Positions 17,933 through 25,686 of a DNA stretch of 64,000 bases are shown here, piece by piece. The stretch lies in NCBI GenBank assembly GCA_021845645.1, contig JAJZVM010000007.1:1-64000 (forward strand). The letters are read 5' to 3'. How positions within the stretch are numbered: the stretch's first letter is position 1; the number at the start of each line of letters is the position of its first letter. Source of the stretch: Bacillota bacterium (GTDB lineage: Bacteria > Bacillota_E > JAJZYS01 > JAJYTV01). Below the pieces are notes generated by a model. The model did no database searches. It was not told the DNA's origin and saw only the letters and a program-made list of their open reading frames with translations. The translations under genes were made by a program, and so were the position numbers.

Positions 17933-19054
17933 CTATCCGGTTTCGGTGGCTCGGGGCTCCTCTGCCGCTGCCGACGCCAGGAAGGAGTACTCCCTGGCCC
18001 GCCGCTCCATTTGGCGGAGCTTCACGGGCAATGTACGCACCTTGGGCTCGCGGACGCCGCCGGGGATCGGCTGCTTGAGGTGCAGCAGGCCCCAGATCAG
18101 CCCGAGCAAGGTACGTGCCACCGCGACGATCGCGATCTTGTGCCCGGTCTTGTTGTCGCCCCGCTTGGCGACGACGCGCCCGTACTTCGCTGCAAGCAGC
18201 GGGGAGAACGCGAGCGTCTTCCAGGACACGCGAACCAGCACCGTCCGCAGGAGGGTGCGCCCCTGCTTCGAGATCGAGCCCATCCTGAGCGTGTTGCCGG
18301 AGGCGTGGATCCTGGGCGTGATCCCGGCGTAGGAGTAGAGATTCGCCGCCTGCGGGAAACGCTCGATGTCCCCAATTTCGGCCATGATCGTGATCGCCGA
18401 GACGGCGTCGATGCCCGGGATGCTCATCAGGGCCTCGAGCTGCCAGGCGGGGATCACGTCCTTTGCCTGCAGCAGGAGATCTCCTTCGAGTGCGGTGATC
18501 TCCTCGTTGAGGTAGGCGATGTGGCGCAGGGCGCTCGCTACGGCGACCCGGCTCGGATGGGAAAGGCGAGAGTCGTTGGAGCTGGCCTGCTTCAGGACCT
18601 CGCCTTTCTTCATGGGAACGCCGGCACGCCGGTAGGTGGCGTAGATGCCGTTCACTTCCCTGGTACGGGCGGCGATCAACTTCTCCCTCCGATGGACCGC
18701 GGCCCGCAGCTCGCGCTGCGCCGGCGATGGCACCCAGACCTCCGGGATCAGGTCCGCCTTGAGCAGCATCGCCAGCTTCTCGCTGTCGAGCTTGTCGGTC
18801 TTCATCCTGGACTCCGCAATCCACCGCAGATAGAGCGGATGGGCCACGGCGACCCGCTTGACGTACGGCAGCAGCACGTCGTGGATGTGGAACGCGTTGG
18901 TGGAGGCCTCCAGTACCACCTCGGCGTCAGGATCCAGGCCTGCCGCCCAGAACTCCAGGTTCTCAAGATCCACGCGCACCCTGGACTTCTTGTCATCCTG
19001 CAGAGTGGTCGCAACCAGGAACGAGGAGTGGGCATCCACTCCGATGTACGTCAC
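17933..19054 (-). CDS. IS110-family transposase
   Basis: 373 residues from GTG 19054, with TAGGAGG six bases upstream. The N-terminal DEDD RuvC-like domain is complete: YIGVDAHSS, VVLEAS and MKTDKLDSEKLAMLL. The C-terminal Tnp20 domain follows with SIPGIDAVSAITIMAEIGDI and the ASGNTLRMGSISKQGRTLLR block that carries the catalytic serine. Nothing is truncated, so it looks functional. IS110 transposases work with a bridge RNA encoded in the element; here the long leader upstream of the gene is the likely source. Confidence 0.94.
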   Translation of the reverse strand: MTYIGVDAHSSFLVATTLQDDKKSRVRVDLENLEFWAAGLDPDAEVVLEASTNAFHIHDVLLPYVKRVAVAHPLYLRWIAESRMKTDKLDSEKLAMLLKADLIPEVWVPSPAQRELRAAVHRREKLIAARTREVNGIYATYRRAGVPMKKGEVLKQASSNDSRLSHPSRVAVASALRHIAYLNEEITALEGDLLLQAKDVIPAWQLEALMSIPGIDAVSAITIMAEIGDIERFPQAANLYSYAGITPRIHASGNTLRMGSISKQGRTLLRTVLVRVSWKTLAFSPLLAAKYGRVVAKRGDNKTGHKIAIVAVARTLLGLIWGLLHLKQPIPGGVREPKVRTLPVKLRQMERRAREYSFLASAAAEEPRATETG

Positions 19055-19059
19055 GATCG

Positions 19060-19290
19060 TCCTCCTATCCTCGATCCAATTGGACGTAGGCTGAACCCGG
19101 CAGCCATTTCTCCGCGCCTTCACGCATGTGGGCTGATACGCCGGGGCCGGGGAGGCCAAACAGTCAAACGGGGCTTTACCCATGATCTAGGTCGGCTTCC
19201 CCCATCCCACGCTGGCCGGAAACCCGCGTCCTGCCGCAGTATCGGGAGGATCGAAGGCTTCTCAATCCGGCCGTCCCAAGCATGCCAACA
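19060..19290 (-). ncRNA. Candidate IS110 bridge RNA
   Basis: The non-coding leader between the element's upstream end and the transposase start, read in the transposase direction. It contains TTGACTG (19167-19161), identical to the target half plus core next to the insertion, and downstream AGAAATG (19111-19105), identical to the element's other end plus core (17792-17786). In the characterised IS621 bridge RNA a target-binding loop precedes a donor-binding loop, and the left guide of each repeats the DNA half-site plus core. Order and content match that plan. The right-hand guides are not clearly visible: only CCAA near 19080-19083 fits the donor, and none fits the target. RNA ends are unknown. 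Confidence 0.6.
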
Positions 19291-19565
19291 GTCAAGCCTG
19301 CCCTGTGTGCCACCGCCTGGCAGAGAGATTCTCGCCAGGCGGGGTCGGCTATCCCAGCCGGCTGCACTGCGGGAACTGTGGCTGGTCGGGCGATGCCAAC
19401 GTGGCCGCTGCGCTGAACCTCAAGCTGAAGTGGAATCGCACCTTCCGCTATCCCACTATGGCTGAGCGTAGGGCGGCCGAACTGAGACGTGCCCGCGAGG
19501 GTGGCGCAACCGCGGAACTTGGAGGGCTGTCCGGTGGACAGCCCTCGGCCCTGGCAGTCGTCTAG
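19291..19565 (+). pseudogene. tnpB: tnpB-like nuclease gene, 3' part
   Basis: The remaining 91 codons of the interrupted gene. It carries the zinc ribbon (CPVC...CGNC) and the RuvC-III Asp in GWSGDANVAAALNLKLKWN, so the full D-E-D active site would be restored by precise loss of the IS110 element. The frame is open across the junction: the split codon AGT is made from the A at 17787 and GT at 19291-19292. A GTG at 19305 could in principle start a short fragment, but no ribosome binding site supports it. Confidence 0.85.
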
Positions 19566-19790
19566 GCTGCTGGCGCGGCTAACGCCAGAACGGCGGATGC
19601 CACGGCGGTCCAAGGCCCAAGAGGGGAGCCGCAAGGCTGCCCGGTGGTGGGGCTGGTGCTGGCGTCGCGCGAGTGGCACAGGGCTTGATGCTTCAGAGGC
19701 GCGGCACGACTCCCTGCTGGTCGGTCTCCCGACCTGACGTGCCTGGAGAAGACCCCGGGATCTGTATCCCGGTCCCCGGCAGGGGCGGCA
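19522..19790 (+). ncRNA. Candidate omega (reRNA) region and right end of the tnpB element
   Basis: TnpB guide RNAs normally come from the 3' end of tnpB and the adjoining right end. Here an 11-bp perfect hairpin GAGGGCTGTCC/GGACAGCCCTC (19522-19546) overlaps the last tnpB codons, and a CCGGGA/TCCCGG stem at 19755-19772 looks like a subterminal IS605 hairpin. The non-coding run to the convergent MFS gene holds no other feature. The guide, and so the exact element end, cannot be fixed without an empty-site comparison. Confidence 0.4.
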
Positions 19791-19850
19791 CAAACGGCAG
19801 ATGTCCAGCTTTGTCAAGCAATTCTGGCAACTGTCGACACCACGTGATCC

Positions 19851-21035
19851 TCAGGCGGTGCGATGACCCGCCGTGGCCCGCAGAAGCGGCCTGATGCTGA
19901 GGAATGCGAGCAGGAGCAGCAGGGCTCCAAGGGAGAGGCCGAAGGTGAGGCCGACGCGCGACGCGGCGTAGCCGATCGGCAGCAGCAGCAGTGCGCCGAC
20001 GCCGTTGCCGAGGCCGAGCGCGACGCCCGAGCCGAGACCCGGGTTCTCCTTGAAGATGTCCTGGCCGATCAGGCTCGTGACGGGCGACGTGCTGAAGAGG
20101 GCGATGCCCAGGAGGCCAAGGATCGGCCAGAAGGCGAAGCCGTGCGCCCAGGGCAGCATTGCGAGGAGCACGAGCCCCGCGACCGATGAGCCCCAGAGCA
20201 CGACGCCGCTGCCCAGGCGGTCGCGCAGGAGTCCGCCGGCGAGGTTGCCGATGATGCCGATGCCGATCATCGTCGTCACGAGGGAGGCTCCGAGCACGAG
20301 GGATCCGCCGGAGCGGTGCCAGAGGATGGGCATGAGGGTCGTGACGGTGGAGATGGCGCCCGCTCTCAGCCCCGCGAACGCGACCAGCGCCATGGCAGGC
20401 GTGAGGTGGCGGCGGAACTCCACGGGCGCCTGCTTGGCCGTGCGCCTGGGCAGCGCCGGCACGACCCGGAGGAGCCAGGGCCACGTCACGACGACGAGCA
20501 CGCCGACCAGCCAGAGGCGGCCGAGGCCGAACGCGGCCACCAGAAGCGTTGCGACGAGCGGCCCGACTGCGCGTCCGAACTCGCCGCCGACCATGAACAG
20601 GGACATCGTCAGGCCGGGCCGCTTGCGCGCCAGACTGCGCGTCACGGCCATCGCCTGGGGGTGGAAGAGCGTCGAGCCGATGCCGGCCAGGAAGAGTCCC
20701 GAGGCCATGCCGACGTAGGCGTGGGATAGCGAGACGAGGGCCACGCCAACGACCGAGAGCAGCGGCCCGCCCAGCACCAGCCAGCGACCGCCGACGCGGT
20801 CCGCCAGGAGACCTGAGAGCGGCTGCACCATCTGGCCAAACATCAGGATGGTCACGAGGCCCGTCAGGAGGAAGAGGGGAACGTGTCGCTGCAACGCGAT
20901 CAGCGGCAGGACGCCGGGCAGGTAGTTGGCCAGGGCGTCGTTGTTCAGGTGTGCCCAGATGAGTGCCCAGAACGCGGTCGGATGTACCCCCAGAACCGGA
21001 CGATCCTTGCCGGCCCGGTATGTCGTCTGAATCAT
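19851..21035 (-). CDS. MFS transporter, fosmidomycin-resistance (Fsr) type
   Basis: 394 residues with about twelve membrane helices. The opening HPTAFWALIWAHLNNDALANYLPGVLPL (split by helix 1) and SGLLADRVGGRWLVLGG after helix 2 are characteristic of the Fsr subgroup of drug-efflux MFS carriers. The ATG has AAGGAG six bases upstream. It points away from the DUF59 gene and converges on the tnpB remnant. The exported compound is unknown. Confidence 0.85.
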   Translation of the reverse strand: MIQTTYRAGKDRPVLGVHPTAFWALIWAHLNNDALANYLPGVLPLIALQRHVPLFLLTGLVTILMFGQMVQPLSGLLADRVGGRWLVLGGPLLSVVGVALVSLSHAYVGMASGLFLAGIGSTLFHPQAMAVTRSLARKRPGLTMSLFMVGGEFGRAVGPLVATLLVAAFGLGRLWLVGVLVVVTWPWLLRVVPALPRRTAKQAPVEFRRHLTPAMALVAFAGLRAGAISTVTTLMPILWHRSGGSLVLGASLVTTMIGIGIIGNLAGGLLRDRLGSGVVLWGSSVAGLVLLAMLPWAHGFAFWPILGLLGIALFSTSPVTSLIGQDIFKENPGLGSGVALGLGNGVGALLLLPIGYAASRVGLTFGLSLGALLLLLAFLSIRPLLRATAGHRTA

Positions 21036-21173
21036 GGAATCTCCTTATGCTCTGAAAGGCGCCCTTCTACGGGCGGCTTGGCTTTGGCGAAACACGTCCA
21101 TCATACTCCTTTCGGCCGTTGCGTCGGCGGCCTTTTCTCGCAACCGAGCGGCTAGGCGCCGGGTCCTGTGCGC

Positions 21174-21201
21174 TTGTCAAGTGGGCTGGGCATGTTAAAC
21201 T
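21174..21201 (+). promoter_or_regulatory. Candidate sigma-A-type promoter for the DUF59 gene
   Basis: TTGTCA (21174-21179) and TAAACT (21196-21201) are separated by 16 bases, 23 bases before the chosen GTG. The match is five of six and four of six to the vegetative consensus. This is seen in sequence only. Confidence 0.35.
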
Positions 21202-21224
21202 GGCAGCGGAAGCGGGGGATCAAC

Positions 21225-21530
21225 GTGCTGACCAAGGAGCAGGTCTACGAGGAGCTCAAGAGCATCATCGACCCCGAGATCGGGATCGATATCGTCAACC
21301 TGGGCATGGTCTACGGCGTCGAGGTGACCGAGGACGGGCGCAAGGTGCACATCGACATGACGCTGACGACGATGGGCTGCCCGCTCTACTCCCAGATCGA
21401 GCGCGGCATCCAGATGCAGCTCGGCCAGCTGGGGGCGGAGGAGGTCGACATCAAGCTCGTGTGGTCGCCGCCCTGGACGCCGGAATTCATGTCGGAGGAC
21501 GCGCGTACGGCCTTGCGCTATCTCTTTTAG
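21225..21530 (+). CDS. DUF59/MIP18-family protein (SufT/PaaD-like)
   Basis: 101 residues from GTG 21225, which gives the standard N-terminus (LTKEQVYEELKSIIDPEIG) and has GGGGGAT just upstream; in-frame starts at 21168 and 21192 would add residues outside the domain. The conserved DPEIGIDIVNLGMVYGVEV and the LTTMGCPLYSQI Cys motif define the family. Members act in iron-sulfur cluster assembly or as PaaD-like maturation factors. It is followed by a strong hairpin, so it is probably monocistronic. Confidence 0.88.
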   Translation: MLTKEQVYEELKSIIDPEIGIDIVNLGMVYGVEVTEDGRKVHIDMTLTTMGCPLYSQIERGIQMQLGQLGAEEVDIKLVWSPPWTPEFMSEDARTALRYLF

Positions 21531-21541
21531 CGGGAGCCATC

Positions 21542-21586
21542 GCCGGGCCGCGCGGGGAGGCTCCCGTCGCGGCCCGGCTTGTGTTT
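21542..21586 (+). terminator. Hairpin terminator after the DUF59 gene
   Basis: A perfect 11-bp GC stem (GCCGGGCCGCG at 21542-21552 with CGCGGCCCGGC at 21568-21578) is followed by TTGTGTTT. It lies 12 bases past the stop codon. Confidence 0.65.
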
Positions 21587-21671
21587 GCGCGTCGGGTGCG
21601 CCCGCCCTGCGGCGGGCGGGAGTTCGCGCCGTGCGCGAAACATGATAGCCTAACGTCATCAGGAGGTGCCC

Positions 21672-23165
21672 ATGCTGCGCAAAAACGTGTTCTTCGGTGT
21701 CGGCCTCCTGCTCGTCGGGCTGGTGGCCGGCGTTGCCATCGCTCCCGTGGTGCGGGCCACGACGCAGCCGGCGTTCACCGAGTCCTTCCCCCTTCTGCAG
21801 GAGATCTACCAGACGATCACCCAGAACTACTACACCCCGGTGGACAGCTCAAAGCTGGTAGAGGGCGCCATCAGCGGCATGACCGGCGCGCTCAACGACC
21901 CGTACACCGTCTACTACACGCCGTCGGAATACCAGCAGTTCACGCAGCAGGTGAACGGGCAGTATGCCGGGATCGGCGCCGAACTGGACCAGGTGGCGAA
22001 GGGCGTCGAGGTGATGACGGTCTTCGCGGGCTCCCCGGCCGCCAAGGCAAGGGTCCAGACGGGAGACATCTTCCTTAAGGTCGACGGCAAGTCCACCGCC
22101 GGCTGGTCAGCGGACCAGGTGGCGAGCACCGTCCGCGGCAACCCCGGCACGAAGGTCACCATCGTCTTCGCGCGGGGGAGCGGCCAGTACACCGTGACCC
22201 TGACCCGTGCGCTGATCACGATCCCGACCGCGACGGCGCAGATGCTGCCGAACGGCATCGGGCTGATCACGCTCTCGCAGTTCTCCCAGAACGCGGCGAG
22301 CGCCTTCGAGACCGCTCTCGCGCAGCTGAGGCCGCATCACCCGAAGGCCTACATCCTCGACATGCGCAACAACCCCGGCGGCTATGTCGACCAGGCGGTC
22401 GGCATCGCGCAGGACATCATCCCGCAGGGCAAGGTCGCGACGCTTGTGGGCAAGAACTACCCGGCGCAGGTGTACTCCTCGCAGAGCGGCAAGTCGCTCG
22501 GCGTGCCGCTCGTCGTGCTGGTCAACGGCGGCACCGCGAGCGCGGCGGAGATCCTCTCGGCCGCGATCGTGCAGAACCACGAGGGCCGCCTGATGGGCAC
22601 GCAGACGTTCGGGAAGGGCATCGCACAGCAGGTGATGCCCATGCAGCAAGGGGGCTACCTCAAGATCACGATCGCCCAGTGGATGACGCCGAACGGCAGC
22701 AACATCGAGCACAAGGGCATCACGCCGAGCTACATCGTCACCGGCACGCAGGCTCCGCTCGTGGCGGCCCAGGCGTCCCTCGGCGGGACGCCCAGCATGC
22801 AGGCGACGGTGCGCGTGGGCTCGCTCTGGCTCACGGCCGACGGTCAGCAGGACGCGCTCGGCCACGCACCCGCCATGCGCGACGGCCAGCTCTATCTCTC
22901 CGAGACCGCGGTAGAGCAGGCGACAGGCGCGCTCGTCAACTACACCCAGAACGCCAGGACATTCGAGGTCGTGCTGGGCAAGGACACCCTCACCTTCCAG
23001 CTCGGCAGCAGCCAGGGCAGCCTCGACGGGCACACGCTAAAGCTCGCGCCGGCGCAGGAGATCTCCGGCGCGCCGATGATCCCGGTGCAGGACCTGGTGC
23101 AGGCCTTCCACGTCCGGAGCCAGAGCCTCGGCGGCGGCAGCTACCGCCTGACCACGACGTACTAG
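21672..23165 (+). CDS. S41-family C-terminal processing peptidase (CtpA-like)
   Basis: 497 residues. One N-terminal signal/anchor helix is followed by a PDZ domain (GIGAELDQV, SPAAKARVQTGDIFLKVDG) and the protease core with the Ser-Lys dyad: Ser290 in GGTASAAEI and Lys315 in TFGKGIAQ, 25 residues apart as in CtpA. After about residue 380 there is an added copper-amine-oxidase-N-like beta domain, common on Bacillota surface proteins. ATG 21672 has AGGAGG five bases upstream. Such enzymes process or degrade extracytoplasmic proteins. The gene faces the SLH gene, with a shared terminator between them. Confidence 0.93.
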   Translation: MLRKNVFFGVGLLLVGLVAGVAIAPVVRATTQPAFTESFPLLQEIYQTITQNYYTPVDSSKLVEGAISGMTGALNDPYTVYYTPSEYQQFTQQVNGQYAGIGAELDQVAKGVEVMTVFAGSPAAKARVQTGDIFLKVDGKSTAGWSADQVASTVRGNPGTKVTIVFARGSGQYTVTLTRALITIPTATAQMLPNGIGLITLSQFSQNAASAFETALAQLRPHHPKAYILDMRNNPGGYVDQAVGIAQDIIPQGKVATLVGKNYPAQVYSSQSGKSLGVPLVVLVNGGTASAAEILSAAIVQNHEGRLMGTQTFGKGIAQQVMPMQQGGYLKITIAQWMTPNGSNIEHKGITPSYIVTGTQAPLVAAQASLGGTPSMQATVRVGSLWLTADGQQDALGHAPAMRDGQLYLSETAVEQATGALVNYTQNARTFEVVLGKDTLTFQLGSSQGSLDGHTLKLAPAQEISGAPMIPVQDLVQAFHVRSQSLGGGSYRLTTTY

Positions 23166-23185
23166 CCCGAACCGAGGAAGGAAGC

Positions 23186-23226
23186 GGCGGCCGGCTGCGG
23201 GATCACCCCCGCGGCCGGCCGCCTTT
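23186..23226. terminator. Bidirectional terminator between ctpA-like and SLH genes
   Basis: A long GC hairpin (GGCGGCCGGCTGCGGG pairing with CCCGCGGCCGGCCGCC apart from one or two mismatches) sits between the two convergent stop codons and is followed by TTT on the plus strand. Confidence 0.65.
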
Positions 23227-23235
23227 CGCTGGCGT

Positions 23236-24531
23236 CTACTGGCTCAAGGCCACGTGATCAGTGGCTACGCTGCCGTCCGGCTGGACCGTCCCCTGCACCT
23301 GCGCCGAGACGCCGACGGCGGGTCCTGCCGGGGCGTTCGCGCCCAGCCCCGCGACGATGGTGCCCTGGCCGGTCGTCACCGTGACGAGGGAGCCCGCCTG
23401 AAGCGAAGGCACGAGCGGTGCAAGAGCGCTCGGGGCGCCGAGGCGCAAGGAGAACCCCGCCTGGCTGACGGCGACGATCGTGCCCGAGAGGTCGAAGGCG
23501 TAGGGGGTGCCCACGCGGACGGTGAGCGGGTCCTCTTCGACGTCCGCCCGGGACCAGAGGAGGTAGGACGGCCACTGGGTCACCGCGAGGGTCCTGCCGA
23601 GGTAGGTGATAGCCGCGCCCGCCGCCACAGGCACGGCGGCACCGGTGTCGAGGTAGAGCGTCTGCGAGGTGAGGTCCGCCACGGTGCCATCCATGGGCTC
23701 CGCCGCAGCCGGCGCCAGGTCCAGGGCGAGCGGCGAGAGGCCGTCCCTGCCGACGTAGGCGGCCACGAGATCGCCTTGGCGCAGGGCGTAGAGACTGGCT
23801 TCCCCCGTGCCGCGGTAGACGAGCGACGCGGGCGCGAGGTCCAGGGTGCGCGCGGCGAGGCCGATTGCGCCCGCGGTCCCGCCGAGCGGGCTCGCCGCGG
23901 CCAGGGCAGGGCTGTCGGGTGGATAGAGGGTCTCAAGTGGTCCCGCGACGATGGCGGGTGCGCCAGCCGCGCCGTGGCGGAAAGCGATGGCCCTAAGGAG
24001 CATCGCGGCCCACTCGGCGCGCGTCACATCGCGCAGCGGCAGGAAGTCGCTCTGGAGGTTGCCCTGGACGATGTCATCCTGCGCCAGCGCGGCGACGTCG
24101 CCCTGCGCGTAGGCCGGGATCGCCGCATCGTCGGCGAACGTCGGCCCGGCTGATGCCGGTGCGATCTTGAAGGCGCGCGCGATCAGGGCCGCGGCGGCGG
24201 CGCGGTCGAGCGGTCTTGCGGGCTCCAGGTATCCGCCTGCCGTGCCTTGGAGGATGCCCGCGGCGACGGCACGGGCCACGTCGCTGCGCAGCGCGGCGCT
24301 GACCGCTCGGCTGTCGCGGAATGGCGGGAGCTCGGCTCCCGGGAGCGCGAGCGTGCGGGCAAGGGTGGCTGCCGCCTGCTGGCGGCTCACCGGCAGCGTC
24401 GGTGCGAACAGGCCCGACGACTCTCCATGCAGCACGCCCGCGGAGGCGAGGATCGTGACATCCGGAAATGACCAGCTTGAGACGGAAACGTCGCGAAAGT
24501 GGAGGAGCGCGGCCAGTGCCAGGGAGAGCAT
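23236..24531 (-). CDS. SLH-domain surface protein
   Basis: 431 residues. A short signal-like N-terminus (MLSLALAALLHF) is followed by three SLH repeats in about residues 20-190 (FPDVTILASAGVLHGES, FRDSRAVSAALRSDVARA, FADDAAIPAYAQGDVAAL), then a beta-rich C-terminal part with no family I recognise. The SLH repeats should bind wall polymers, leaving the beta-rich half exposed. ATG 24531 has GGAGGT six bases upstream, better than the ATG at 24561. It is not in an operon. Confidence 0.85.
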   Translation of the reverse strand: MLSLALAALLHFRDVSVSSWSFPDVTILASAGVLHGESSGLFAPTLPVSRQQAAATLARTLALPGAELPPFRDSRAVSAALRSDVARAVAAGILQGTAGGYLEPARPLDRAAAAALIARAFKIAPASAGPTFADDAAIPAYAQGDVAALAQDDIVQGNLQSDFLPLRDVTRAEWAAMLLRAIAFRHGAAGAPAIVAGPLETLYPPDSPALAAASPLGGTAGAIGLAARTLDLAPASLVYRGTGEASLYALRQGDLVAAYVGRDGLSPLALDLAPAAAEPMDGTVADLTSQTLYLDTGAAVPVAAGAAITYLGRTLAVTQWPSYLLWSRADVEEDPLTVRVGTPYAFDLSGTIVAVSQAGFSLRLGAPSALAPLVPSLQAGSLVTVTTGQGTIVAGLGANAPAGPAVGVSAQVQGTVQPDGSVATDHVALSQ

Positions 24532-24805
24532 GGTGAGACCTCCAGTAGGAAGAAGTTGCACCTAAGGTTAGACATGGGTGCAGCTGGATCCTCCGGCCAG
24601 GTGTAACTTCCCGCGTTCACCACCCCAGCGTAAGGTCACCCGTGATTTAGCCACGCAGTGGGAGCTGTGACGAGGGCGGCGACAGGGACGCGCAAGAGCT
24701 GCAGGATGCGGGTGATCCTGCCGAGCAACTGCTGCCAAAGATCGTCCATACCCCGCTGCTTCTACAGCGTACGGTCGTTCTCCTTGCTCTTACTTAATAT
24801 TCCAG

Positions 24806-25101
24806 CACCGAAAATCCCCGCCCCCGTGTGCGGGCGTGGTGAACGTGGGATGAGAGAGCCGGGCTGCGTGTCCTGCGTCTGCTGCCTGGCTATGAGACAT
24901 GGCAGGGAGCAGCCCGCGACCATGTGCTCATGGTCTGGCGGGCGGACCCGAGCTCAGCCCACTCTCCCGCAATCTAAGAAGCGTATGACGGCCACGCCGA
25001 AGACCAGAGGACCTCGATGTGTACTGGCGAGCGCCGGTATCAAACCGCTAAAGTCGCGGTTGACCCGATTTTGCCCGGGGGCGTCGCCCCGGGCATTTTT
25101 G
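24806..25101 (+). ncRNA. Candidate structured non-coding RNA
   Basis: In a gene desert of over one kilobase, several nested stems occur in series: GGGCTGC/GCAGCCC (24861-24914) enclosing CTGCC/GGCAG, then GACCATG/CATGGTC (24918-24935), then AACCGC/GCGGTT (25043-25061), and finally a strong hairpin followed by TTTTT. A TAATAT box at 24795-24800 could be a -10 element. I cannot match it to 6S, RNase P, SRP or tmRNA by eye. The strand is taken from the terminator. Confidence 0.35.
25073..25100 (+). terminator. Strong intrinsic terminator
   Basis: GCCCGGGG (25073-25080) pairs with CCCCGGGC (25087-25094) around a six-base loop and is followed by ATTTTT. No coding gene ends just upstream on this strand, which is why an RNA gene is suspected. 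Confidence 0.7.
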
Positions 25102-25555
25102 CCACGTCCACCAAGCCAATCTTGCGGCAACCAGAGGCCCTCGGTTAGGGTGATCGCTCGCAGTTCCTTGCGGAAGTCCCACTCGCCAGGCGCGGGGGCG
25201 TGCAGCTACCGCAATCCGACGCCACAAGCTCCATGGGCTCAACGCGGACGCTTGATCGGCTTCCTGTGGTACGCGAGCTGAGGTCCCACGGTTCGGTTAT
25301 GCGATCGACGGTGGGGCCAACCAGTCAGCGTGAAGGCCCAAATGTACCTTCTTATTTAAGGACAAAGGAGCAGCGGAGCCAATCGGACGTGTGGAAGTAG
25401 AAGACGTGAACCATCAAATCCAATCTGTGGAGTTGGCTTACAAAACTATTAGAACTGGACAAGTCCAGAGCAAGAGCCGGATAGCGCACCACTACAGGTG
25501 GTCATGAACAATTGCGGCATCTGACATGCAACACCCCCACACTTAGACTCCAACC
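25102..25555. other. Non-coding stretch before the riboswitch
   Basis: No supported gene. The base composition is lower in GC than the surroundings, and short A/T-rich runs near 25350-25470 could hold the promoter of the riboswitch transcript. A minus-strand open frame at 25048-25242 is Arg/Trp-rich and lacks a ribosome binding site. Confidence 0.4.
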
Positions 25556-25670
25556 ATGCTGAATCGTGGCAATGCCACGACCGGGGGACCCATCAGTGGG
25601 GTGAATTCGGTTTATCCGATAGGGCTTGCCTCGAGCCCGAACCCGTCAGCTAACCTCGGAGGCATTATCG
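25556..25670 (+). promoter_or_regulatory. Cyclic-di-AMP riboswitch (ydaO/yuaA type)
   Basis: The conserved blocks of the ydaO-yuaA aptamer are present in order: CTGAATCGTGGC with the GTGGC/GCCAC hairpin, CCGGGGGACCCA, GTGGGGTGAAT, TAGGGCTT, then CCGAACCCGTCAGCTAACC and CTCGGAGGCAT. The closing stem P1 can form between ATGCT (25556-25560) and GGCAT (25661-25665). These riboswitches bind c-di-AMP, generally lower expression when bound, and often precede wall hydrolases, as here. There is no separate terminator before the ATG at 25687 and the GAGGGGG binding site follows directly, so control of translation is possible. Confidence 0.9.
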
Positions 25671-25686
25671 AGGGGGAAAGTGTCTG

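Larger units (their letters stand above)
17788..19290 (-). mobile_element. IS110-family insertion sequence, about 1.5 kb
   Basis: Boundaries come from restoring the tnpB frame. The left flank ends ...GGCCTGGACCA (17787) and the right flank begins GTCAAGCCTGCC (19291). A CA dinucleotide is present at both junctions (17786-17787 and 19289-19290), so the exact cut is ambiguous by two bases; CA is the probable core. There are no long terminal inverted repeats or target duplication, as is normal for IS110. The element holds one transposase gene, about 236 bases of leader upstream of it and about 145 bases downstream. Confidence 0.88.

Noticed and set aside
24658..25281. Plus-strand open frame of 207 codons in the gene desert
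   Set aside because: It reads through a strong terminator, is rich in Arg, Ser and Cys without pattern, and lacks a binding site.
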